The notes beneath the pieces were generated by a model. The model was not told the origin of the DNA. It made no database searches and saw nothing but the letters and a program-made list of their open reading frames with translations. Below are positions 8,488 through 18,373 of a DNA stretch of 64,000 nucleotides, piece after piece (the stretch's first letter is position 1; each line of letters starts with the position of its first letter). This DNA is from Flavobacteriaceae bacterium UBA2765. GTDB lineage: Bacteria > Bacteroidota > Bacteroidia > Flavobacteriales > Flavobacteriaceae. The stretch spans positions 1-64,000 of the forward strand of contig DEIV01000014.1 in NCBI GenBank assembly GCA_002352665.1. Reading direction: 5' to 3'. The translations under genes were made by a program, and so were the position numbers.

Positions 8488-9381
8488 ATGAAAACAATAA
8501 GCCTTATACTTTCCTTATTTATCGTTTTTAGCTGTAAAGGAAATGAAAATAATACAGCGGATAGTTTAATTGTAAACAATAATGAAAAAAATAAACTCAA
8601 ACGTTATGAAGTTAAATCGGGTATCATCAAATATACTACTACTACTTCCGGTAAGGTAATGGGTAGTGTTATTAAAGGTTCTGGAACAGAAAGTGTTTAT
8701 TTTAAAGATTGGGGTGCTATTGAACTAATTGAAGAGCAGTCTAGCCAAACTACTACTACTAAAATTTTTGGCAAAACAAACACTCAAACAACGAATACCC
8801 ATACCATATCTAAGTTAGATAATGGTGAGAGTTATCATGTTGATTTTGATAAAAAACAAATTTATTTACGTAGGGATATGGCAATGGATATAACCAAAGT
8901 ATTACATCCAAATGCCGATGCCGGAGATGTAGGGAAAAACATGTTAGAAGGTATAGGAGGGGAAAAAATTGGTAATGAAAATTACTTAGGTTATGATTGT
9001 GAAGTTTGGGATGTTAAAGCGGGTAAACAATGGATGTACAAAGGTGTAGTTCTAAAAATAGAAATGACCGTATTAGGCCTAACAACTATAAAAGAAGCGA
9101 CTAGTGCTAATTTTAATATGTCGGTAGCTGATAACAACTTTAAACTTCCCGATTTCCCTGTACAAAAAGAAGAGGGGTTTTTAGATAATGCTGCATTCGA
9201 AAATGATATGGAAGATATGAATGACAACATGGATAAAATTAGTAATATGTCTTTTGAAGAATGGAAAAAAATGGCCTTGACTGATAAGGACGACGATGAA
9301 ATTCAAAACATGAGTGAAGAAGAATTACATCAAACCTATGATATGATTCAGAAAATGGTAAAGATGAGACAAGCTAAATAA
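8488..9381 (+). CDS. Lipoprotein of unknown function, 297 aa
   Basis: The N-terminus is a lipoprotein signal peptide (MKTISLILSLFIVFSCKGN) with the lipid-modified Cys at residue 16. The mature protein has a beta-rich central part (about residues 35-215) containing a Thr-rich segment and GYDCEVWDVKAGKQWMYKG. Next comes an acidic Met- and Asp-rich C-terminal helix region (about 230-297). The central part resembles the family of lipoproteins that carry a GY.c..w.v..g....W motif (DUF4412-like), but I am not certain of the family. The gene follows the LRR gene after about 200 bp of AT-rich DNA without a clear promoter. Confidence 0.7.
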   Translation: MKTISLILSLFIVFSCKGNENNTADSLIVNNNEKNKLKRYEVKSGIIKYTTTTSGKVMGSVIKGSGTESVYFKDWGAIELIEEQSSQTTTTKIFGKTNTQTTNTHTISKLDNGESYHVDFDKKQIYLRRDMAMDITKVLHPNADAGDVGKNMLEGIGGEKIGNENYLGYDCEVWDVKAGKQWMYKGVVLKIEMTVLGLTTIKEATSANFNMSVADNNFKLPDFPVQKEEGFLDNAAFENDMEDMNDNMDKISNMSFEEWKKMALTDKDDDEIQNMSEEELHQTYDMIQKMVKMRQAK

Positions 9382-9392
9382 ACAACTTAGGT

Positions 9393-10577
9393 TTAAAAGT
9401 CTGAAATTTTTCTATCACGTTTAATAAAGTGCAATTTATTATCCTTTATAACTTGTTTTCTATACCCAAATAAGTGAAATATTTCAATAGCTAAAAATCG
9501 TGCAGTTTTTGGGTTGACAATAAGTGTATAAGCATTTGAAGGATCCATTTTAATCCCCGGTAAAATTCTTAACAGATGGTACAACTTTAATTTTCTGACT
9601 ATTTTAGATAAATTTAACCAAAACTTGGAGATTGAGTTGATAATAAAAAATCCATCATCTCCTTGTTTTTGGTATAATGGCATAAATATTTTTCCTCTTT
9701 TAATTGCCTTGATTTTTTTACCATTACTATGGGCCAATAATTGATACTTTTCAATAGCATCAAAGTTCTTAAAACCATTATTCATAGAAAATGCTTCATT
9801 ATTTTTAATCGCATATTTGAATTTAATGGCATAAAAATCTTGTGTATTTCGTTTTTCACAGAGCAAATGCTTATAGAGATCGAAATTTTTAACTTGACCT
9901 TTGCTTAAACATTTTGTGATGACAAGTGATAACCAAATAAAGGCTTCACAATTAACAATTGACTGCTCGGCATAATGTTCTCCACCTTCAAAACCCAAAG
10001 CAACATGACCAAATTCATTGACAAATGTCAATAAAGGTCCATCTAAGAACTCTTCTATTCCTAGTACAATGGGTACAGAAAAATTAGAGGTAAACTGTCT
10101 ATTATTTAAGGAATCACTTATTGTAATAAATGGTTTAGTAGGAGACGAAGTTGTATGAAGGTCAATAAAATAAAAAGATCCGTTATTTCTAGATAGAATA
10201 TCTTTAATAATATTATACAATGCTATTTGTTCATTAACTTCTGCATCAAAACCGTTTATATCTTTATTAATATTTAAAGTTGATTCTTGTGTCCATATTC
10301 TATTTAAATCAAATTTTTCAAAACGAATATTTTGTTTTAAGGCATTTAAATTTCCGCTTAAGGCATAAAAATTTCCTTTAAACTGAATATCTTGATTTCT
10401 AATTGCCTCACAAACATTATGCAATGCATAAACACCAGCCTGTTCATTACCATGTATACCTGCAATTGCTATTACTGTGGGATGAGATTTATTACCTTCT
10501 ACATGACCTATTACCCGCTCAATGGTAATTTTTTTTTGAAAAGCCTCAATTTCCACTTTTCTATTCTCATTTACCAT
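9393..10577 (-). CDS. Succinylglutamate desuccinylase / aspartoacylase family zinc hydrolase
   Basis: M14-like deacylase of the AstE/AspA family. The zinc ligands are in GIHGNEQAG (His45 and Glu48, counted from the upstream ATG at 10586) and in FIDLHTTSS (His144). The FDLNRIW segment gives the usual substrate-binding arginine, and a GFEGGEH segment probably holds the catalytic glutamate. The C-terminal part is longer than in AstE. The start may be ATG 10586 or ATG 10577; both overlap the end of the upstream GCS2-CBS gene (stop at 10567), so the pair is translationally coupled. By context it may cleave or modify an N-acyl or gamma-glutamyl compound connected with its partner; the substrate is unknown. 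Confidence 0.82.
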   Translation of the reverse strand: MVNENRKVEIEAFQKKITIERVIGHVEGNKSHPTVIAIAGIHGNEQAGVYALHNVCEAIRNQDIQFKGNFYALSGNLNALKQNIRFEKFDLNRIWTQESTLNINKDINGFDAEVNEQIALYNIIKDILSRNNGSFYFIDLHTTSSPTKPFITISDSLNNRQFTSNFSVPIVLGIEEFLDGPLLTFVNEFGHVALGFEGGEHYAEQSIVNCEAFIWLSLVITKCLSKGQVKNFDLYKHLLCEKRNTQDFYAIKFKYAIKNNEAFSMNNGFKNFDAIEKYQLLAHSNGKKIKAIKRGKIFMPLYQKQGDDGFFIINSISKFWLNLSKIVRKLKLYHLLRILPGIKMDPSNAYTLIVNPKTARFLAIEIFHLFGYRKQVIKDNKLHFIKRDRKISDF

Positions 10578-12450
10578 ATTTATCAATTCTTTTTAAATCA
10601 TTTGTTGTAAAAATACCCACTAAAGTATTTCCATCAACTACAGGTACACATCCAATGTTATTTTTATTCATTATAGTTTTAACTTTTTCAACTGAGTTTT
10701 CCGGATGAACAGTTATAATATTTTTTACCATTACGTCTTTCGCAACTATTAAATCGCTTTTAGTATTTTTTATAAAGCTATTAGATAGATCCGTTTTTGT
10801 TATTAATCCTGTTATTTTATTAAACTCATTAACAACCGGTAAATGGTTAATATTTTTCCATTCCATTATTTTATCTACTAATTCTATCAGGTCATGTTCA
10901 TTAACTACAAAAAGTTCAGTTGTCATAACCTTATAAATTTTGTTATATCTATGGTCTAAATCTATAGCCTTTGTATTGGGTAATTTCCATTGATATACCG
11001 GTTTATTAGCTCGTTGATTTTTATACATTTTATAGGTGAGTAACATGCTACTTTCATCTTTAGAAACTGATTTTCTAAGTTTTCTATTACTCCTAATTTG
11101 CCATTTACTTCCTGTAATGTTATGTGTAATCCTTTTTTCTATAATGTTCAAATAATAATTAATTTCTTCTGCCACAATATTAGATTTTAATAAACCTTCT
11201 CTAGCAATTGGAATTAAGACTTCTTTGACCAATTTTTTTGCAGAAATACCCTTATCAAACCAATTGAAATACGTATTTATACCTGTTCTTGCTGCACTAA
11301 CAAAATTACCTCTTGCATCCTTAAAATGCATTTTTTTCCATATTTTCTTATATTTATCAGGCATTCCTTGCATTAGTCCTACCCAAAATAATGCATTGGC
11401 AATTTCATCTTTCACACTTGGTCCTGAAGGAATATATCTATTTTCAATCCGAAGATGAGGAATATTATTTTGAACACCATAACATAATCTATTCCACTTA
11501 TAAAGCGTACCGTTATGTAAATTAAGGGCTTTAAGCTCAGGTATAATCCCTTTTTCTAATAATTGAACAGAATCTTCTTCAAATGTTGAAGTTAACAGTG
11601 GTGCATATCTTGAAATATCATCGGTAAATAATTCAATAATAGAATCAAATATCCAATTATTACCAAAGGAAACTCTTGGTTTTTGTTCTCTTAATAAATA
11701 AGAACTATTTCTTAAATCTATACTTTGCCGAAATAGTGCAATTCTGGTTTCGCACCATAACTCTTTACCCATTAATAATGGAGAATTAGACATCACAGAT
11801 AAAACCGGACCAGCAATAGCCTGAGACCAATTGTATTTATCAACTATCTCATCTAAACCTATTTGTAAATGTACTTGAAAACTAGTATTACAAGCTTCAA
11901 AAAGTATTGATTCATGTTTGATAATAAGCTCATCAACACCTCGAATACGAAGCTTAAAATCATCTCCTCTAATATTTTTTATAACCTCGTTTAATGTTCT
12001 ATATCGCTGTAAAGGGGTCATATTCTCAAAGACTAAATCTTTTTTCTTAAGTGTTGGTAATATACCTGTCAACAATATTTTATTATTTTCAACTTTTTTT
12101 GCTGCCTTATGGGCTTTATCTAACAAAGTGCTTAATTGATGTTCAATTTTTGAAAAGCAATGGTTTGAAAGTTCTACCGGATCTAAATTAATTTCAAGGT
12201 TAAATAATGCAAGCTCTGTAGTAAAATGCTTATCATTAATTTTTTTTAGAATTTCTAATGCATTTTTTGAAGGACGAAAATCATTTCGCGTAATAGATAA
12301 TTCCTGTTCTGCTCCCACCCTTTGAATTCCTTTTTCAAAAACATCATCTTGAATCATTTGTTCCAATGCTGTTACATCATTAAGCAAATGATAAACAAAT
12401 TCTTTTCTTTGTTTTAGTGATGTTATGGCTTTAACAGACTGAGAACCCAT
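10567..12450 (-). CDS. GCS2-type glutamate-cysteine ligase-like protein fused to a CBS pair
   Basis: 627 residues. The N-terminal two thirds (about 30-450) resemble the GCS2 family of carboxylate-amine ligases: GAEQEL near residue 46, FNLEINLDP, and ENRYIPSGPSVKDEIANALF. The C-terminal part (about 500-627) holds two CBS domains (LPVVNEFNKITGLITKTDL and GCVPVVDGNTLVGIFTTNDL), which usually sense adenosyl ligands. The fusion suggests an ATP-dependent gamma-glutamyl ligase controlled by energy charge. Whether it makes gamma-glutamylcysteine or another amide is not shown. It overlaps the downstream aspartoacylase-like gene and follows glyA on the same strand after 82 bp. Confidence 0.82.
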   Translation of the reverse strand: MGSQSVKAITSLKQRKEFVYHLLNDVTALEQMIQDDVFEKGIQRVGAEQELSITRNDFRPSKNALEILKKINDKHFTTELALFNLEINLDPVELSNHCFSKIEHQLSTLLDKAHKAAKKVENNKILLTGILPTLKKKDLVFENMTPLQRYRTLNEVIKNIRGDDFKLRIRGVDELIIKHESILFEACNTSFQVHLQIGLDEIVDKYNWSQAIAGPVLSVMSNSPLLMGKELWCETRIALFRQSIDLRNSSYLLREQKPRVSFGNNWIFDSIIELFTDDISRYAPLLTSTFEEDSVQLLEKGIIPELKALNLHNGTLYKWNRLCYGVQNNIPHLRIENRYIPSGPSVKDEIANALFWVGLMQGMPDKYKKIWKKMHFKDARGNFVSAARTGINTYFNWFDKGISAKKLVKEVLIPIAREGLLKSNIVAEEINYYLNIIEKRITHNITGSKWQIRSNRKLRKSVSKDESSMLLTYKMYKNQRANKPVYQWKLPNTKAIDLDHRYNKIYKVMTTELFVVNEHDLIELVDKIMEWKNINHLPVVNEFNKITGLITKTDLSNSFIKNTKSDLIVAKDVMVKNIITVHPENSVEKVKTIMNKNNIGCVPVVDGNTLVGIFTTNDLKRIDKYGK

Positions 12451-12532
12451 AATAGATTATTTATGGAAATATCCGCTAAGTAAAGAATTTATTATTTAAT
12501 TGATTATGATTTTTATCATATAAATATGAGGA

Positions 12533-13804
12533 TCAAACAAATAACGGTTTATCACTCATCATACTATTTACTTCCTTAACCACCTTTTTGAGGACATCCT
12601 CATTTTCAGAATTATTTATCACTACATCTATCAAATCAACAATAGTCTTCATATCGCGTTCTTTAAGGCCTCTTGTGGTTATAGCAGCAGCACCAATACG
12701 AATACCTGAGGTGACAAAAGGAGATTTATCATCAAAAGGAACCATGTTTTTATTAACCGTTATATCAGCTTTAACCAATGCATTTTCCGCATCTTTACCA
12801 GAAATATTTTTATTACGTAGGTCTATTAGCATCATATGGTTATCTGTACCTCCAGAAATAATATGATAATCCTTATCAACAAACGCTTTAGCCAGAGCTG
12901 CGGCATTCTTTTTTACTTGTAATTGATAAAATAAAAACTCATCAGTTAAAGCTTCGCTAAAAGCAATAGCTTTAGCTGCAATAATGTGTTCTAAAGGACC
13001 TCCTTGATTGCCAGGAAATACTGCCGAATTCAAGAATGATGACATCATTTTTGTTTTACCATTTTTTAAAGTTATGCCCCAAGGATTTTCAAAATCTTTA
13101 CCCATCATAATCATACCACCTCTTGGTCCTCTCAAAGTTTTATGAGTTGTAGTTGTAACTACGTGACTATAAGGTAAAGGGTCATTCAAAATTCCTTTGG
13201 CTATCAAACCTGCTGGATGTGAAATATCAGCAACTAAAAAAGCGCCAACACTATCTGCTATTTTTCTAAAACGTTTAAAATCAATATCTCTAGAATATGC
13301 TGATGCACCGGCTATGATCAACTTTGGTTTTTCTTTATCTGCTGTTGCTTGAATTTTATCATAATCTAACACACCCGTTTCTTTTTCAACTCCATAAAAC
13401 GATGTTTGATATAAAGTACCCGAGAAATTTACGGGAGAACCATGAGTTAAATGACCTCCGTGAGACAAATCGAAACCCAATATTTTATCTCCCGGTTTAA
13501 TCAAAGCAAAGAATACAGCAGAATTAGCTTGAGAACCAGAATGTGGTTGCACATTTACATACTCAGCACCAAACAAGGTCTTGGCACGATCTATAGCCAA
13601 TTGCTCTACTACATCTACAACTTCACAACCACCATAATAGCGTTTATTGGGGTAACCTTCTGCATATTTATTAGTTAAAACAGAACCAGCAGCTTCCATA
13701 ACTTGATCACTTACAAAATTTTCTGAAGCAATTAATTCCAATCCGTTTATTTGTCTTTCTTTCTCTTCTTGTATTAAATCAAATATTTGTTGATCTCTTT
13801 GCAT
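12533..13804 (-). CDS. glyA: Serine hydroxymethyltransferase
   Basis: PLP enzyme that interconverts serine and glycine and loads tetrahydrofolate with a one-carbon unit. Its 423 residues are a typical bacterial length. Clear signatures are ELIASENF near residue 23, the [16 protein letters not shown] segment (about 114-129) and the PLP lysine K222 in [14 protein letters not shown]. The ATG at 13804 is the only sensible start. A -7 element lies about 33 bp upstream. It is divergent from fahA. Confidence 0.97.
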   Translation of the reverse strand: MQRDQQIFDLIQEEKERQINGLELIASENFVSDQVMEAAGSVLTNKYAEGYPNKRYYGGCEVVDVVEQLAIDRAKTLFGAEYVNVQPHSGSQANSAVFFALIKPGDKILGFDLSHGGHLTHGSPVNFSGTLYQTSFYGVEKETGVLDYDKIQATADKEKPKLIIAGASAYSRDIDFKRFRKIADSVGAFLVADISHPAGLIAKGILNDPLPYSHVVTTTTHKTLRGPRGGMIMMGKDFENPWGITLKNGKTKMMSSFLNSAVFPGNQGGPLEHIIAAKAIAFSEALTDEFLFYQLQVKKNAAALAKAFVDKDYHIISGGTDNHMMLIDLRNKNISGKDAENALVKADITVNKNMVPFDDKSPFVTSGIRIGAAAITTRGLKERDMKTIVDLIDVVINNSENEDVLKKVVKEVNSMMSDKPLFV

Positions 13805-13836
13805 GCTTAAAATAAATTAAGTTGTTAAATTGTAGC

Positions 13837-13844
13837 CAAAAATA
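13837..13844 (-). promoter_or_regulatory. -7 element of glyA
   Basis: On the minus strand the sequence reads TATTTTTG, an exact TAnnTTTG match, 33 bp upstream of the glyA start codon. A TTG occurs only about 14 bp further upstream, which is short for a -33 element. Confidence 0.55.
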
Positions 13845-13876
13845 CTAATTTCATTCCGCAATTTCATATAAACTTT

Positions 13877-13884
13877 TATATTTG
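13877..13884 (+). promoter_or_regulatory. -7 element of fahA
   Basis: TATATTTG matches TAnnTTTG exactly and lies 28 bp before the fahA ATG. With the glyA element it forms a compact divergent promoter region of about 50 bp. Confidence 0.55.
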
Positions 13885-13911
13885 AATAAAAAATAACTCA
13901 AAATTTTTAAA

Positions 13912-15189
13912 ATGAAAATTGAAGCTAACAATCCGAATAGAAAATCTTGGTTAGAAGTTGATAAAAATTCTGACTTCCCCATTCAAAATATTCCTTTTGG
14001 TGTTTTTCTAACCCGAGACGATATTATTACCATTGGCACTAGAATTGGTGATTATGCTATTGATTTAGGTACCTTACATCAATTAGGCTACTTTAAAGAC
14101 ATTCCTCTTACAGATGACATTTTTTTACAAGATACTTTAAATGATTTTATAGCAGATGGACGAATTACCTGGCGATTGGTAAGAAATAGAATCGCTGAAA
14201 TATTTGATAAGAATAATAACAATTTAAAAAACAATACAAAACATAGAGATAGAATTATCTTTACTATGGATGAGATTGAAATGCAATTACCTGTTGCCAT
14301 TGGTGATTATACTGATTTTTACGCAAGTAAGGAACATGCCACCAATGTAGGAAGCATATTTAGAGATCCTGAAAATGCACTATTGCCAAATTGGCTACAT
14401 ATTCCCATTGGATATCATGGCAGAAGTTCGTCTATAATTCCATCAGGTAGATCAGTTAGAAGACCCAAAGGGCAAATGAAACCTGCCCATCTTGATACAC
14501 CAATATTTGGCCCTTCAAAATTAATTGATTTTGAATTAGAAATGGCTTTTATTACCACAGATGTAAATAAATTAGGAAAGACGATCTCTATAGATGAAGC
14601 CAAAGATTATATATTTGGTTTGGTATTATTCAATGATTGGAGTGCAAGAGATATTCAAGGTTGGGAGTATGTACCATTAGGCCCATTTTTAGGTAAAAGC
14701 TTTGCTTCTACTATATCTCCATGGATAGTTACACTAGATGCCTTAAAACCATTTAAAACTGAAAGTCCAAAACAAGAACCAAAACCTTTACCTTACCTTC
14801 GGCAAAAAGGTAAAAAAAGTTATGACATTCATTTACAAGCTTTTATAAAACCAGAAAATGGTGAAGAAACATTAGTTTCTAATTCTAATTTCAAATATAT
14901 GTATTGGACTATGACCCAACAATTAACCCACCACACTAGTAATGGCTGTAATGTAAGAGCTGGAGATATGATGGGGAGTGGTACCATTTCAGGACCTACA
15001 AAAGAGAGTTACGGCTCCATGTTAGAATTAACTTGGCGTGGACAAAACCCAATACAATTAAAAGATGGATCTGAACGTAAATTCATCAATGACAATGATA
15101 CCGTAATTCTTAAAGGATTTTGTGAAAACGAAAAAATTAGAATTGGTTTTGGTGAATGTAGTGGAAAATTGCTAGCTGCTTTAGAGTAG
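13912..15189 (+). CDS. fahA: Fumarylacetoacetase
   Basis: Hydrolyses fumarylacetoacetate to fumarate and acetoacetate, the last step of tyrosine breakdown via homogentisate. 425 residues match the family length. An N-terminal SH3-like domain (about 1-115) is followed by the FAH catalytic domain. This carries the family segments DYTDFYASKEHATNVG, IPIGYHGRSSS, FNDWSARDIQGWEYVPLGPF and GSGTISGPT, with the acidic metal ligands and the catalytic His of ASKEHATNVG in place. It is monocistronic, with its own -7 element and a strong terminator after it. Other tyrosine-catabolism genes are not in the window. Confidence 0.96.
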   Translation: MKIEANNPNRKSWLEVDKNSDFPIQNIPFGVFLTRDDIITIGTRIGDYAIDLGTLHQLGYFKDIPLTDDIFLQDTLNDFIADGRITWRLVRNRIAEIFDKNNNNLKNNTKHRDRIIFTMDEIEMQLPVAIGDYTDFYASKEHATNVGSIFRDPENALLPNWLHIPIGYHGRSSSIIPSGRSVRRPKGQMKPAHLDTPIFGPSKLIDFELEMAFITTDVNKLGKTISIDEAKDYIFGLVLFNDWSARDIQGWEYVPLGPFLGKSFASTISPWIVTLDALKPFKTESPKQEPKPLPYLRQKGKKSYDIHLQAFIKPENGEETLVSNSNFKYMYWTMTQQLTHHTSNGCNVRAGDMMGSGTISGPTKESYGSMLELTWRGQNPIQLKDGSERKFINDNDTVILKGFCENEKIRIGFGECSGKLLAALE

Positions 15190-15246
15190 AACCATAGTAA
15201 GCATTACATCTATTTCCTCTTTTTATTCAAAATAATATTTATTTAG

Positions 15247-15265
15247 ATCCCACTTTTAGTGGGAT
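15247..15265 (+). terminator. Terminator hairpin after fahA
   Basis: ATCCCACT pairs with AGTGGGAT around a TTT loop (8-bp stem), followed by a short T-rich stretch. It lies about 60 bp after the fahA stop. Confidence 0.7.
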
Positions 15266-15334
15266 TTATTAAATCTAAAAAAGGATCAATGGCTAAAAAT
15301 TTATATCATAATCCAAATCTCAAAATTAAAATAC

Positions 15335-15342
15335 TAACTTTG
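15335..15342 (+). promoter_or_regulatory. -7 element of the 15364 lipoprotein gene
   Basis: TAACTTTG is an exact TAnnTTTG match, 21 bp before the ATG, giving a leader of roughly 15 nt. Confidence 0.6.
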
Positions 15343-15363
15343 TAGTAAACCAACCAATATACT

Positions 15364-16548
15364 ATGAAGAAATTATTGTCTCAACTTGTCGTCCCAATTT
15401 TAATTGGATTCTTATTATTCTCTTGTGGAGGTACTCAAAAAACGACGGGTCATTTACAATCTGGAAATTATACCGAAGCATTCAATACGGCAGTGGCAAA
15501 GTTAAGTAAGGATAAGTCTAAAAAATCTAATCAAAAACAAATTCCATTATTAAAAGAAGCATATACCAGAACTGCTGAAAATGATTTAACTCAGATTAAT
15601 ACCTTGCAAAAGAATAAGTCTCCTGAAAACCTTAAAAAGGTCTATGGTTATTATTTAAATATGGATATTAGGCAAGATGAAGTTAGGGTTTTACAGCCAT
15701 TATACTATGAGGGTAATGAAGTAATATTTGCTTTTAAGGACTATAGCAATAGAATTTCAGAAGCTAAAAATAATTATTCTGAAAGTTTATATGATACTGC
15801 CATAAAACTACTTAAAGGAAATCATTTAGATGCAAGAATGGCACATCAACATTTAGAAAATTTGTTATATGTGAATTCAGATTACAAGCCTAATCTGAAT
15901 GAACTGATACAAAAAGCCAAAAACAAAGGAAGCAGTTTTGTTTTAGTAACCTTAAAGAATAATATAAAAGAAATAGTTAAGGATAGCATTGTTGGCTTTA
16001 CATCGATTAACTCTGCTAATTTCAATAATCAATGGGTAATTTATCATGATAAAAAAGATAGAAAAGTGAAATATAATTACCAAGTTGATATTAGTTTTGA
16101 CAAACTTACATTAGAACCAGAAAAAATAGTCGAGGAGAAAGTAAATCAAGAGGGTAAAGTTCAAGATGGATGGCAATATCAATTAGATGGAAATGGTAAT
16201 GTGATGAAAGATGATAAGGGAAATGATATAAAAACGGCGAAGTACAAAATAGTAAAAGCAGAAGTTTTGTTGTACCAACAAAATAAAGCTTCAAAAATTG
16301 ATGGTGTTGTAACAGTAAAAGATTTAAATAATAAAACTACAGCATCAACAAAACCTGAGTTTGGTGAGGCAAAATTTCAGCACGTCTATGGAAAATACAG
16401 AGGCGATCAAAGAGCTATAGAACAAAAATATTATGAGGCTTTAAAATCTAAAGCGGTACCCTACCCTAAGGATTATGAATTTTTAAAATATTCAGTAAGT
16501 AATTTTAAACAAAAAATTGAAGCATTTTTGAGTCAGCAACAGTTTTAA
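15364..16548 (+). CDS. Lipoprotein with TPR-like N-terminal half
   Basis: 394 residues. The lipoprotein signal peptide ends LLFSCGG, with the acylated Cys near residue 21. The following helical region (about 30-185) begins with GHLQSGNYTEAFNTAVAKL, which looks like a TPR, and continues with helices of similar type. The C-terminal half (about 190-394) is beta-rich and highly charged, with no motif I can name. It is probably in the periplasm, on the inner face of the outer membrane. It has its own promoter and no close neighbour on the same strand. Function unknown. Confidence 0.75.
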   Translation: MKKLLSQLVVPILIGFLLFSCGGTQKTTGHLQSGNYTEAFNTAVAKLSKDKSKKSNQKQIPLLKEAYTRTAENDLTQINTLQKNKSPENLKKVYGYYLNMDIRQDEVRVLQPLYYEGNEVIFAFKDYSNRISEAKNNYSESLYDTAIKLLKGNHLDARMAHQHLENLLYVNSDYKPNLNELIQKAKNKGSSFVLVTLKNNIKEIVKDSIVGFTSINSANFNNQWVIYHDKKDRKVKYNYQVDISFDKLTLEPEKIVEEKVNQEGKVQDGWQYQLDGNGNVMKDDKGNDIKTAKYKIVKAEVLLYQQNKASKIDGVVTVKDLNNKTTASTKPEFGEAKFQHVYGKYRGDQRAIEQKYYEALKSKAVPYPKDYEFLKYSVSNFKQKIEAFLSQQQF

Positions 16549-16750
16549 CTCTATATTTATTAACCTGCAAACGAGTGGAAAATTGAATATAGTACACTAA
16601 AAAAACATGAACAAAATTTATCCAATTTAAAAATAGCATAGGTTTAAACAAATAAGTTTTTGACTAGTCATTTGGTTTGTTTTACATCATTTGTTTTCAT
16701 TACACGGAGTTTTGAGCAAGACTATTTCAGGACAAACATTACGAAAAATA

Positions 16751-16780
16751 AAAAACCATCTATTATAATAGATGGTTTTT
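16751..16780. terminator. Perfect 30-bp palindromic terminator closing the polysaccharide locus
   Basis: The 30 bases are a perfect palindrome, AAAAACCATCTATTA and its complement, so it gives an A-flanked, T-tailed hairpin on either strand. It lies 31 bp after the stop of the sugar transferase gene on the minus strand and about 200 bp after the lipoprotein gene on the plus strand. It probably ends transcription from both sides. Confidence 0.85.
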
Positions 16781-16810
16781 TATGTATTGCTATGTACTAT
16801 ATTTTATTTT

Positions 16811-18208
16811 TTAAGCACTTCTTTTACTTTTGAAAATGATATTGAACATTGCCTTAAAGAAATACTTTGTATCAGTAGTATATGGATTTTCAATTTTCTC
16901 TTCTAAGTATTCTTTTTCAGCCTGTAAAACACTATCGACTGATCCTTTTCTGTCTAGAGCAACATATGGAGGAATACATCCTGGCTTTTGTTTTAAACGT
17001 AAATTTTGGATTTCTTTTGGTATATCTTGAAAATATCGTTGAGATACCGGTCTTACTCCTACCAATTTCAATTCCCCTTTAAGTACATTTATAAGCTGTG
17101 GTAATTCATCAAACCAATAACGACGTAAAAATTTACCCCATGGTACCAATCTAAAATCATCTGCGGGTTTACCAGATTCGGCATAACCATTTAATTTTAA
17201 CACATAATCTTGCAAGTACTCTGAATAAGGATGCATAGTTCTCATTTTATACACACCTATAATCTTACCATTTTTACCAACACGGTTCATTTTAAATAAT
17301 GGACCAAAACTTGGATGCATATTATATTCAGGTTCTTTTATTTTTTTTGCAACAAAATAATTAATTCCATCAATCTCTTTTACATCAACAATATCAAATC
17401 CACAAGATACTAATCTACCTAAAGATTCTGCTTTAGAAAGAAGTCTATTCTTACCTTTAGTAGAGAAAAAATATAGTTTCTTTAATACAGGCATTTTAGG
17501 ACATACTCTTTTGAATAGAAATTCAAAACCAAAATACAAATGTTTCAATACTGGAATTTTGTAAATAGGATTTTTTCGAGCTCTAGCTTTAAAAGTTTCA
17601 AAATTTCCTAACAACACTCCTCCCAAAGGTAATTTTGCATTTACCTCTTCAAATTGCTTGTTGATCAACCTAAAATTATTAACCTTATTTAATAAAACAA
17701 CATTTTCAACACCATCAAAATCACTATAGGTAGAAAGCACTTTACTTTTAGGGATTACTAAATTTTTAATTGAAGATAAATTTATAAATCCTTTATAAAA
17801 ATTATAAGCTTCTAAACCTATTTCATCAACAATCTGTCTCTTATTATCCGAATTTAATGCTTTTTGTAGTATTTCAATTTCAGAATATTTATCAAAAGCA
17901 TTTATAAATTCTTCCTTCCAATTTGAATATACTTTAAATGAAATTCCTTCATTTTTACAAATCTCTTTTTCACTTTCACCGCCAATTAAGCCATCAACAA
18001 CTATCTTAATCCTTTCTAGTGATGAAAAATCAGAAGGCTTTTTATTCTTCAATATTTTACCTTTCAAAAAACTAGTTTTTGGCGTATCCGATTTGGAAGT
18101 AGTTGAATTTTGAAAATATTGTTTGATACTATTTTCACCTTCCAGTTTAAAATAATCTTCAAATGAACTTTCAAGTTCTAACGTTTGTGTTAAGTAATCT
18201 TTTACCAT
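16811..18208 (-). CDS. Sugar transferase with N-terminal helix-turn-helix-like segment
   Basis: 465 residues. The C-terminal part (about 292-465) is a bacterial sugar transferase domain, the type that moves a sugar phosphate from a nucleotide sugar to a polyprenyl phosphate. It has MNRVGKNGK, YKMRTMHPYSEYLQDY, the catalytic Asp-Glu pair in FDELPQLINVLKGE (D367, E368) and LVGVRPVSQRYF. The membrane hairpin normally found just before the RVGKNGK segment is absent. Instead the N-terminal region has a helix-turn-helix-like stretch (about 62-105; LIGGESEKEICKNEGISFKV) like that of IS3-type transposase OrfA proteins. A middle domain (about 145-285) is unassigned. It is the last gene of the locus and probably starts repeat-unit assembly. 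How it reaches the membrane is unclear. Confidence 0.82.
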   Translation of the reverse strand: MVKDYLTQTLELESSFEDYFKLEGENSIKQYFQNSTTSKSDTPKTSFLKGKILKNKKPSDFSSLERIKIVVDGLIGGESEKEICKNEGISFKVYSNWKEEFINAFDKYSEIEILQKALNSDNKRQIVDEIGLEAYNFYKGFINLSSIKNLVIPKSKVLSTYSDFDGVENVVLLNKVNNFRLINKQFEEVNAKLPLGGVLLGNFETFKARARKNPIYKIPVLKHLYFGFEFLFKRVCPKMPVLKKLYFFSTKGKNRLLSKAESLGRLVSCGFDIVDVKEIDGINYFVAKKIKEPEYNMHPSFGPLFKMNRVGKNGKIIGVYKMRTMHPYSEYLQDYVLKLNGYAESGKPADDFRLVPWGKFLRRYWFDELPQLINVLKGELKLVGVRPVSQRYFQDIPKEIQNLRLKQKPGCIPPYVALDRKGSVDSVLQAEKEYLEEKIENPYTTDTKYFFKAMFNIIFKSKRSA

Positions 18209-18349
18209 AGCAATATAGTTTTTATTTAAATATTTCTCTTTTATGTTTTAACATAGCTTAAATCATGAGATATAGCAAATCTCAATTTATTTAGCGATGC
18301 AGTATTAGTTAAAGAAAAATAGTTGAAAGAAAAGAAAACTATATATAAA

Positions 18350-18373
18350 AAAGCAAAAAGGTCTTTAACCTTT
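18350..18373 (-). terminator. Possible attenuator hairpin in the leader of the sugar transferase gene
   Basis: On the minus strand AAAGGT (18373-18368) pairs with ACCTTT (18362-18357) around TAAAG. The T-rich stretch TTGCTTTTTT follows directly. It lies between the promoter at 18474-18504 and the sugar transferase start at 18208, where it could attenuate transcription. The stem is short. Confidence 0.4.
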
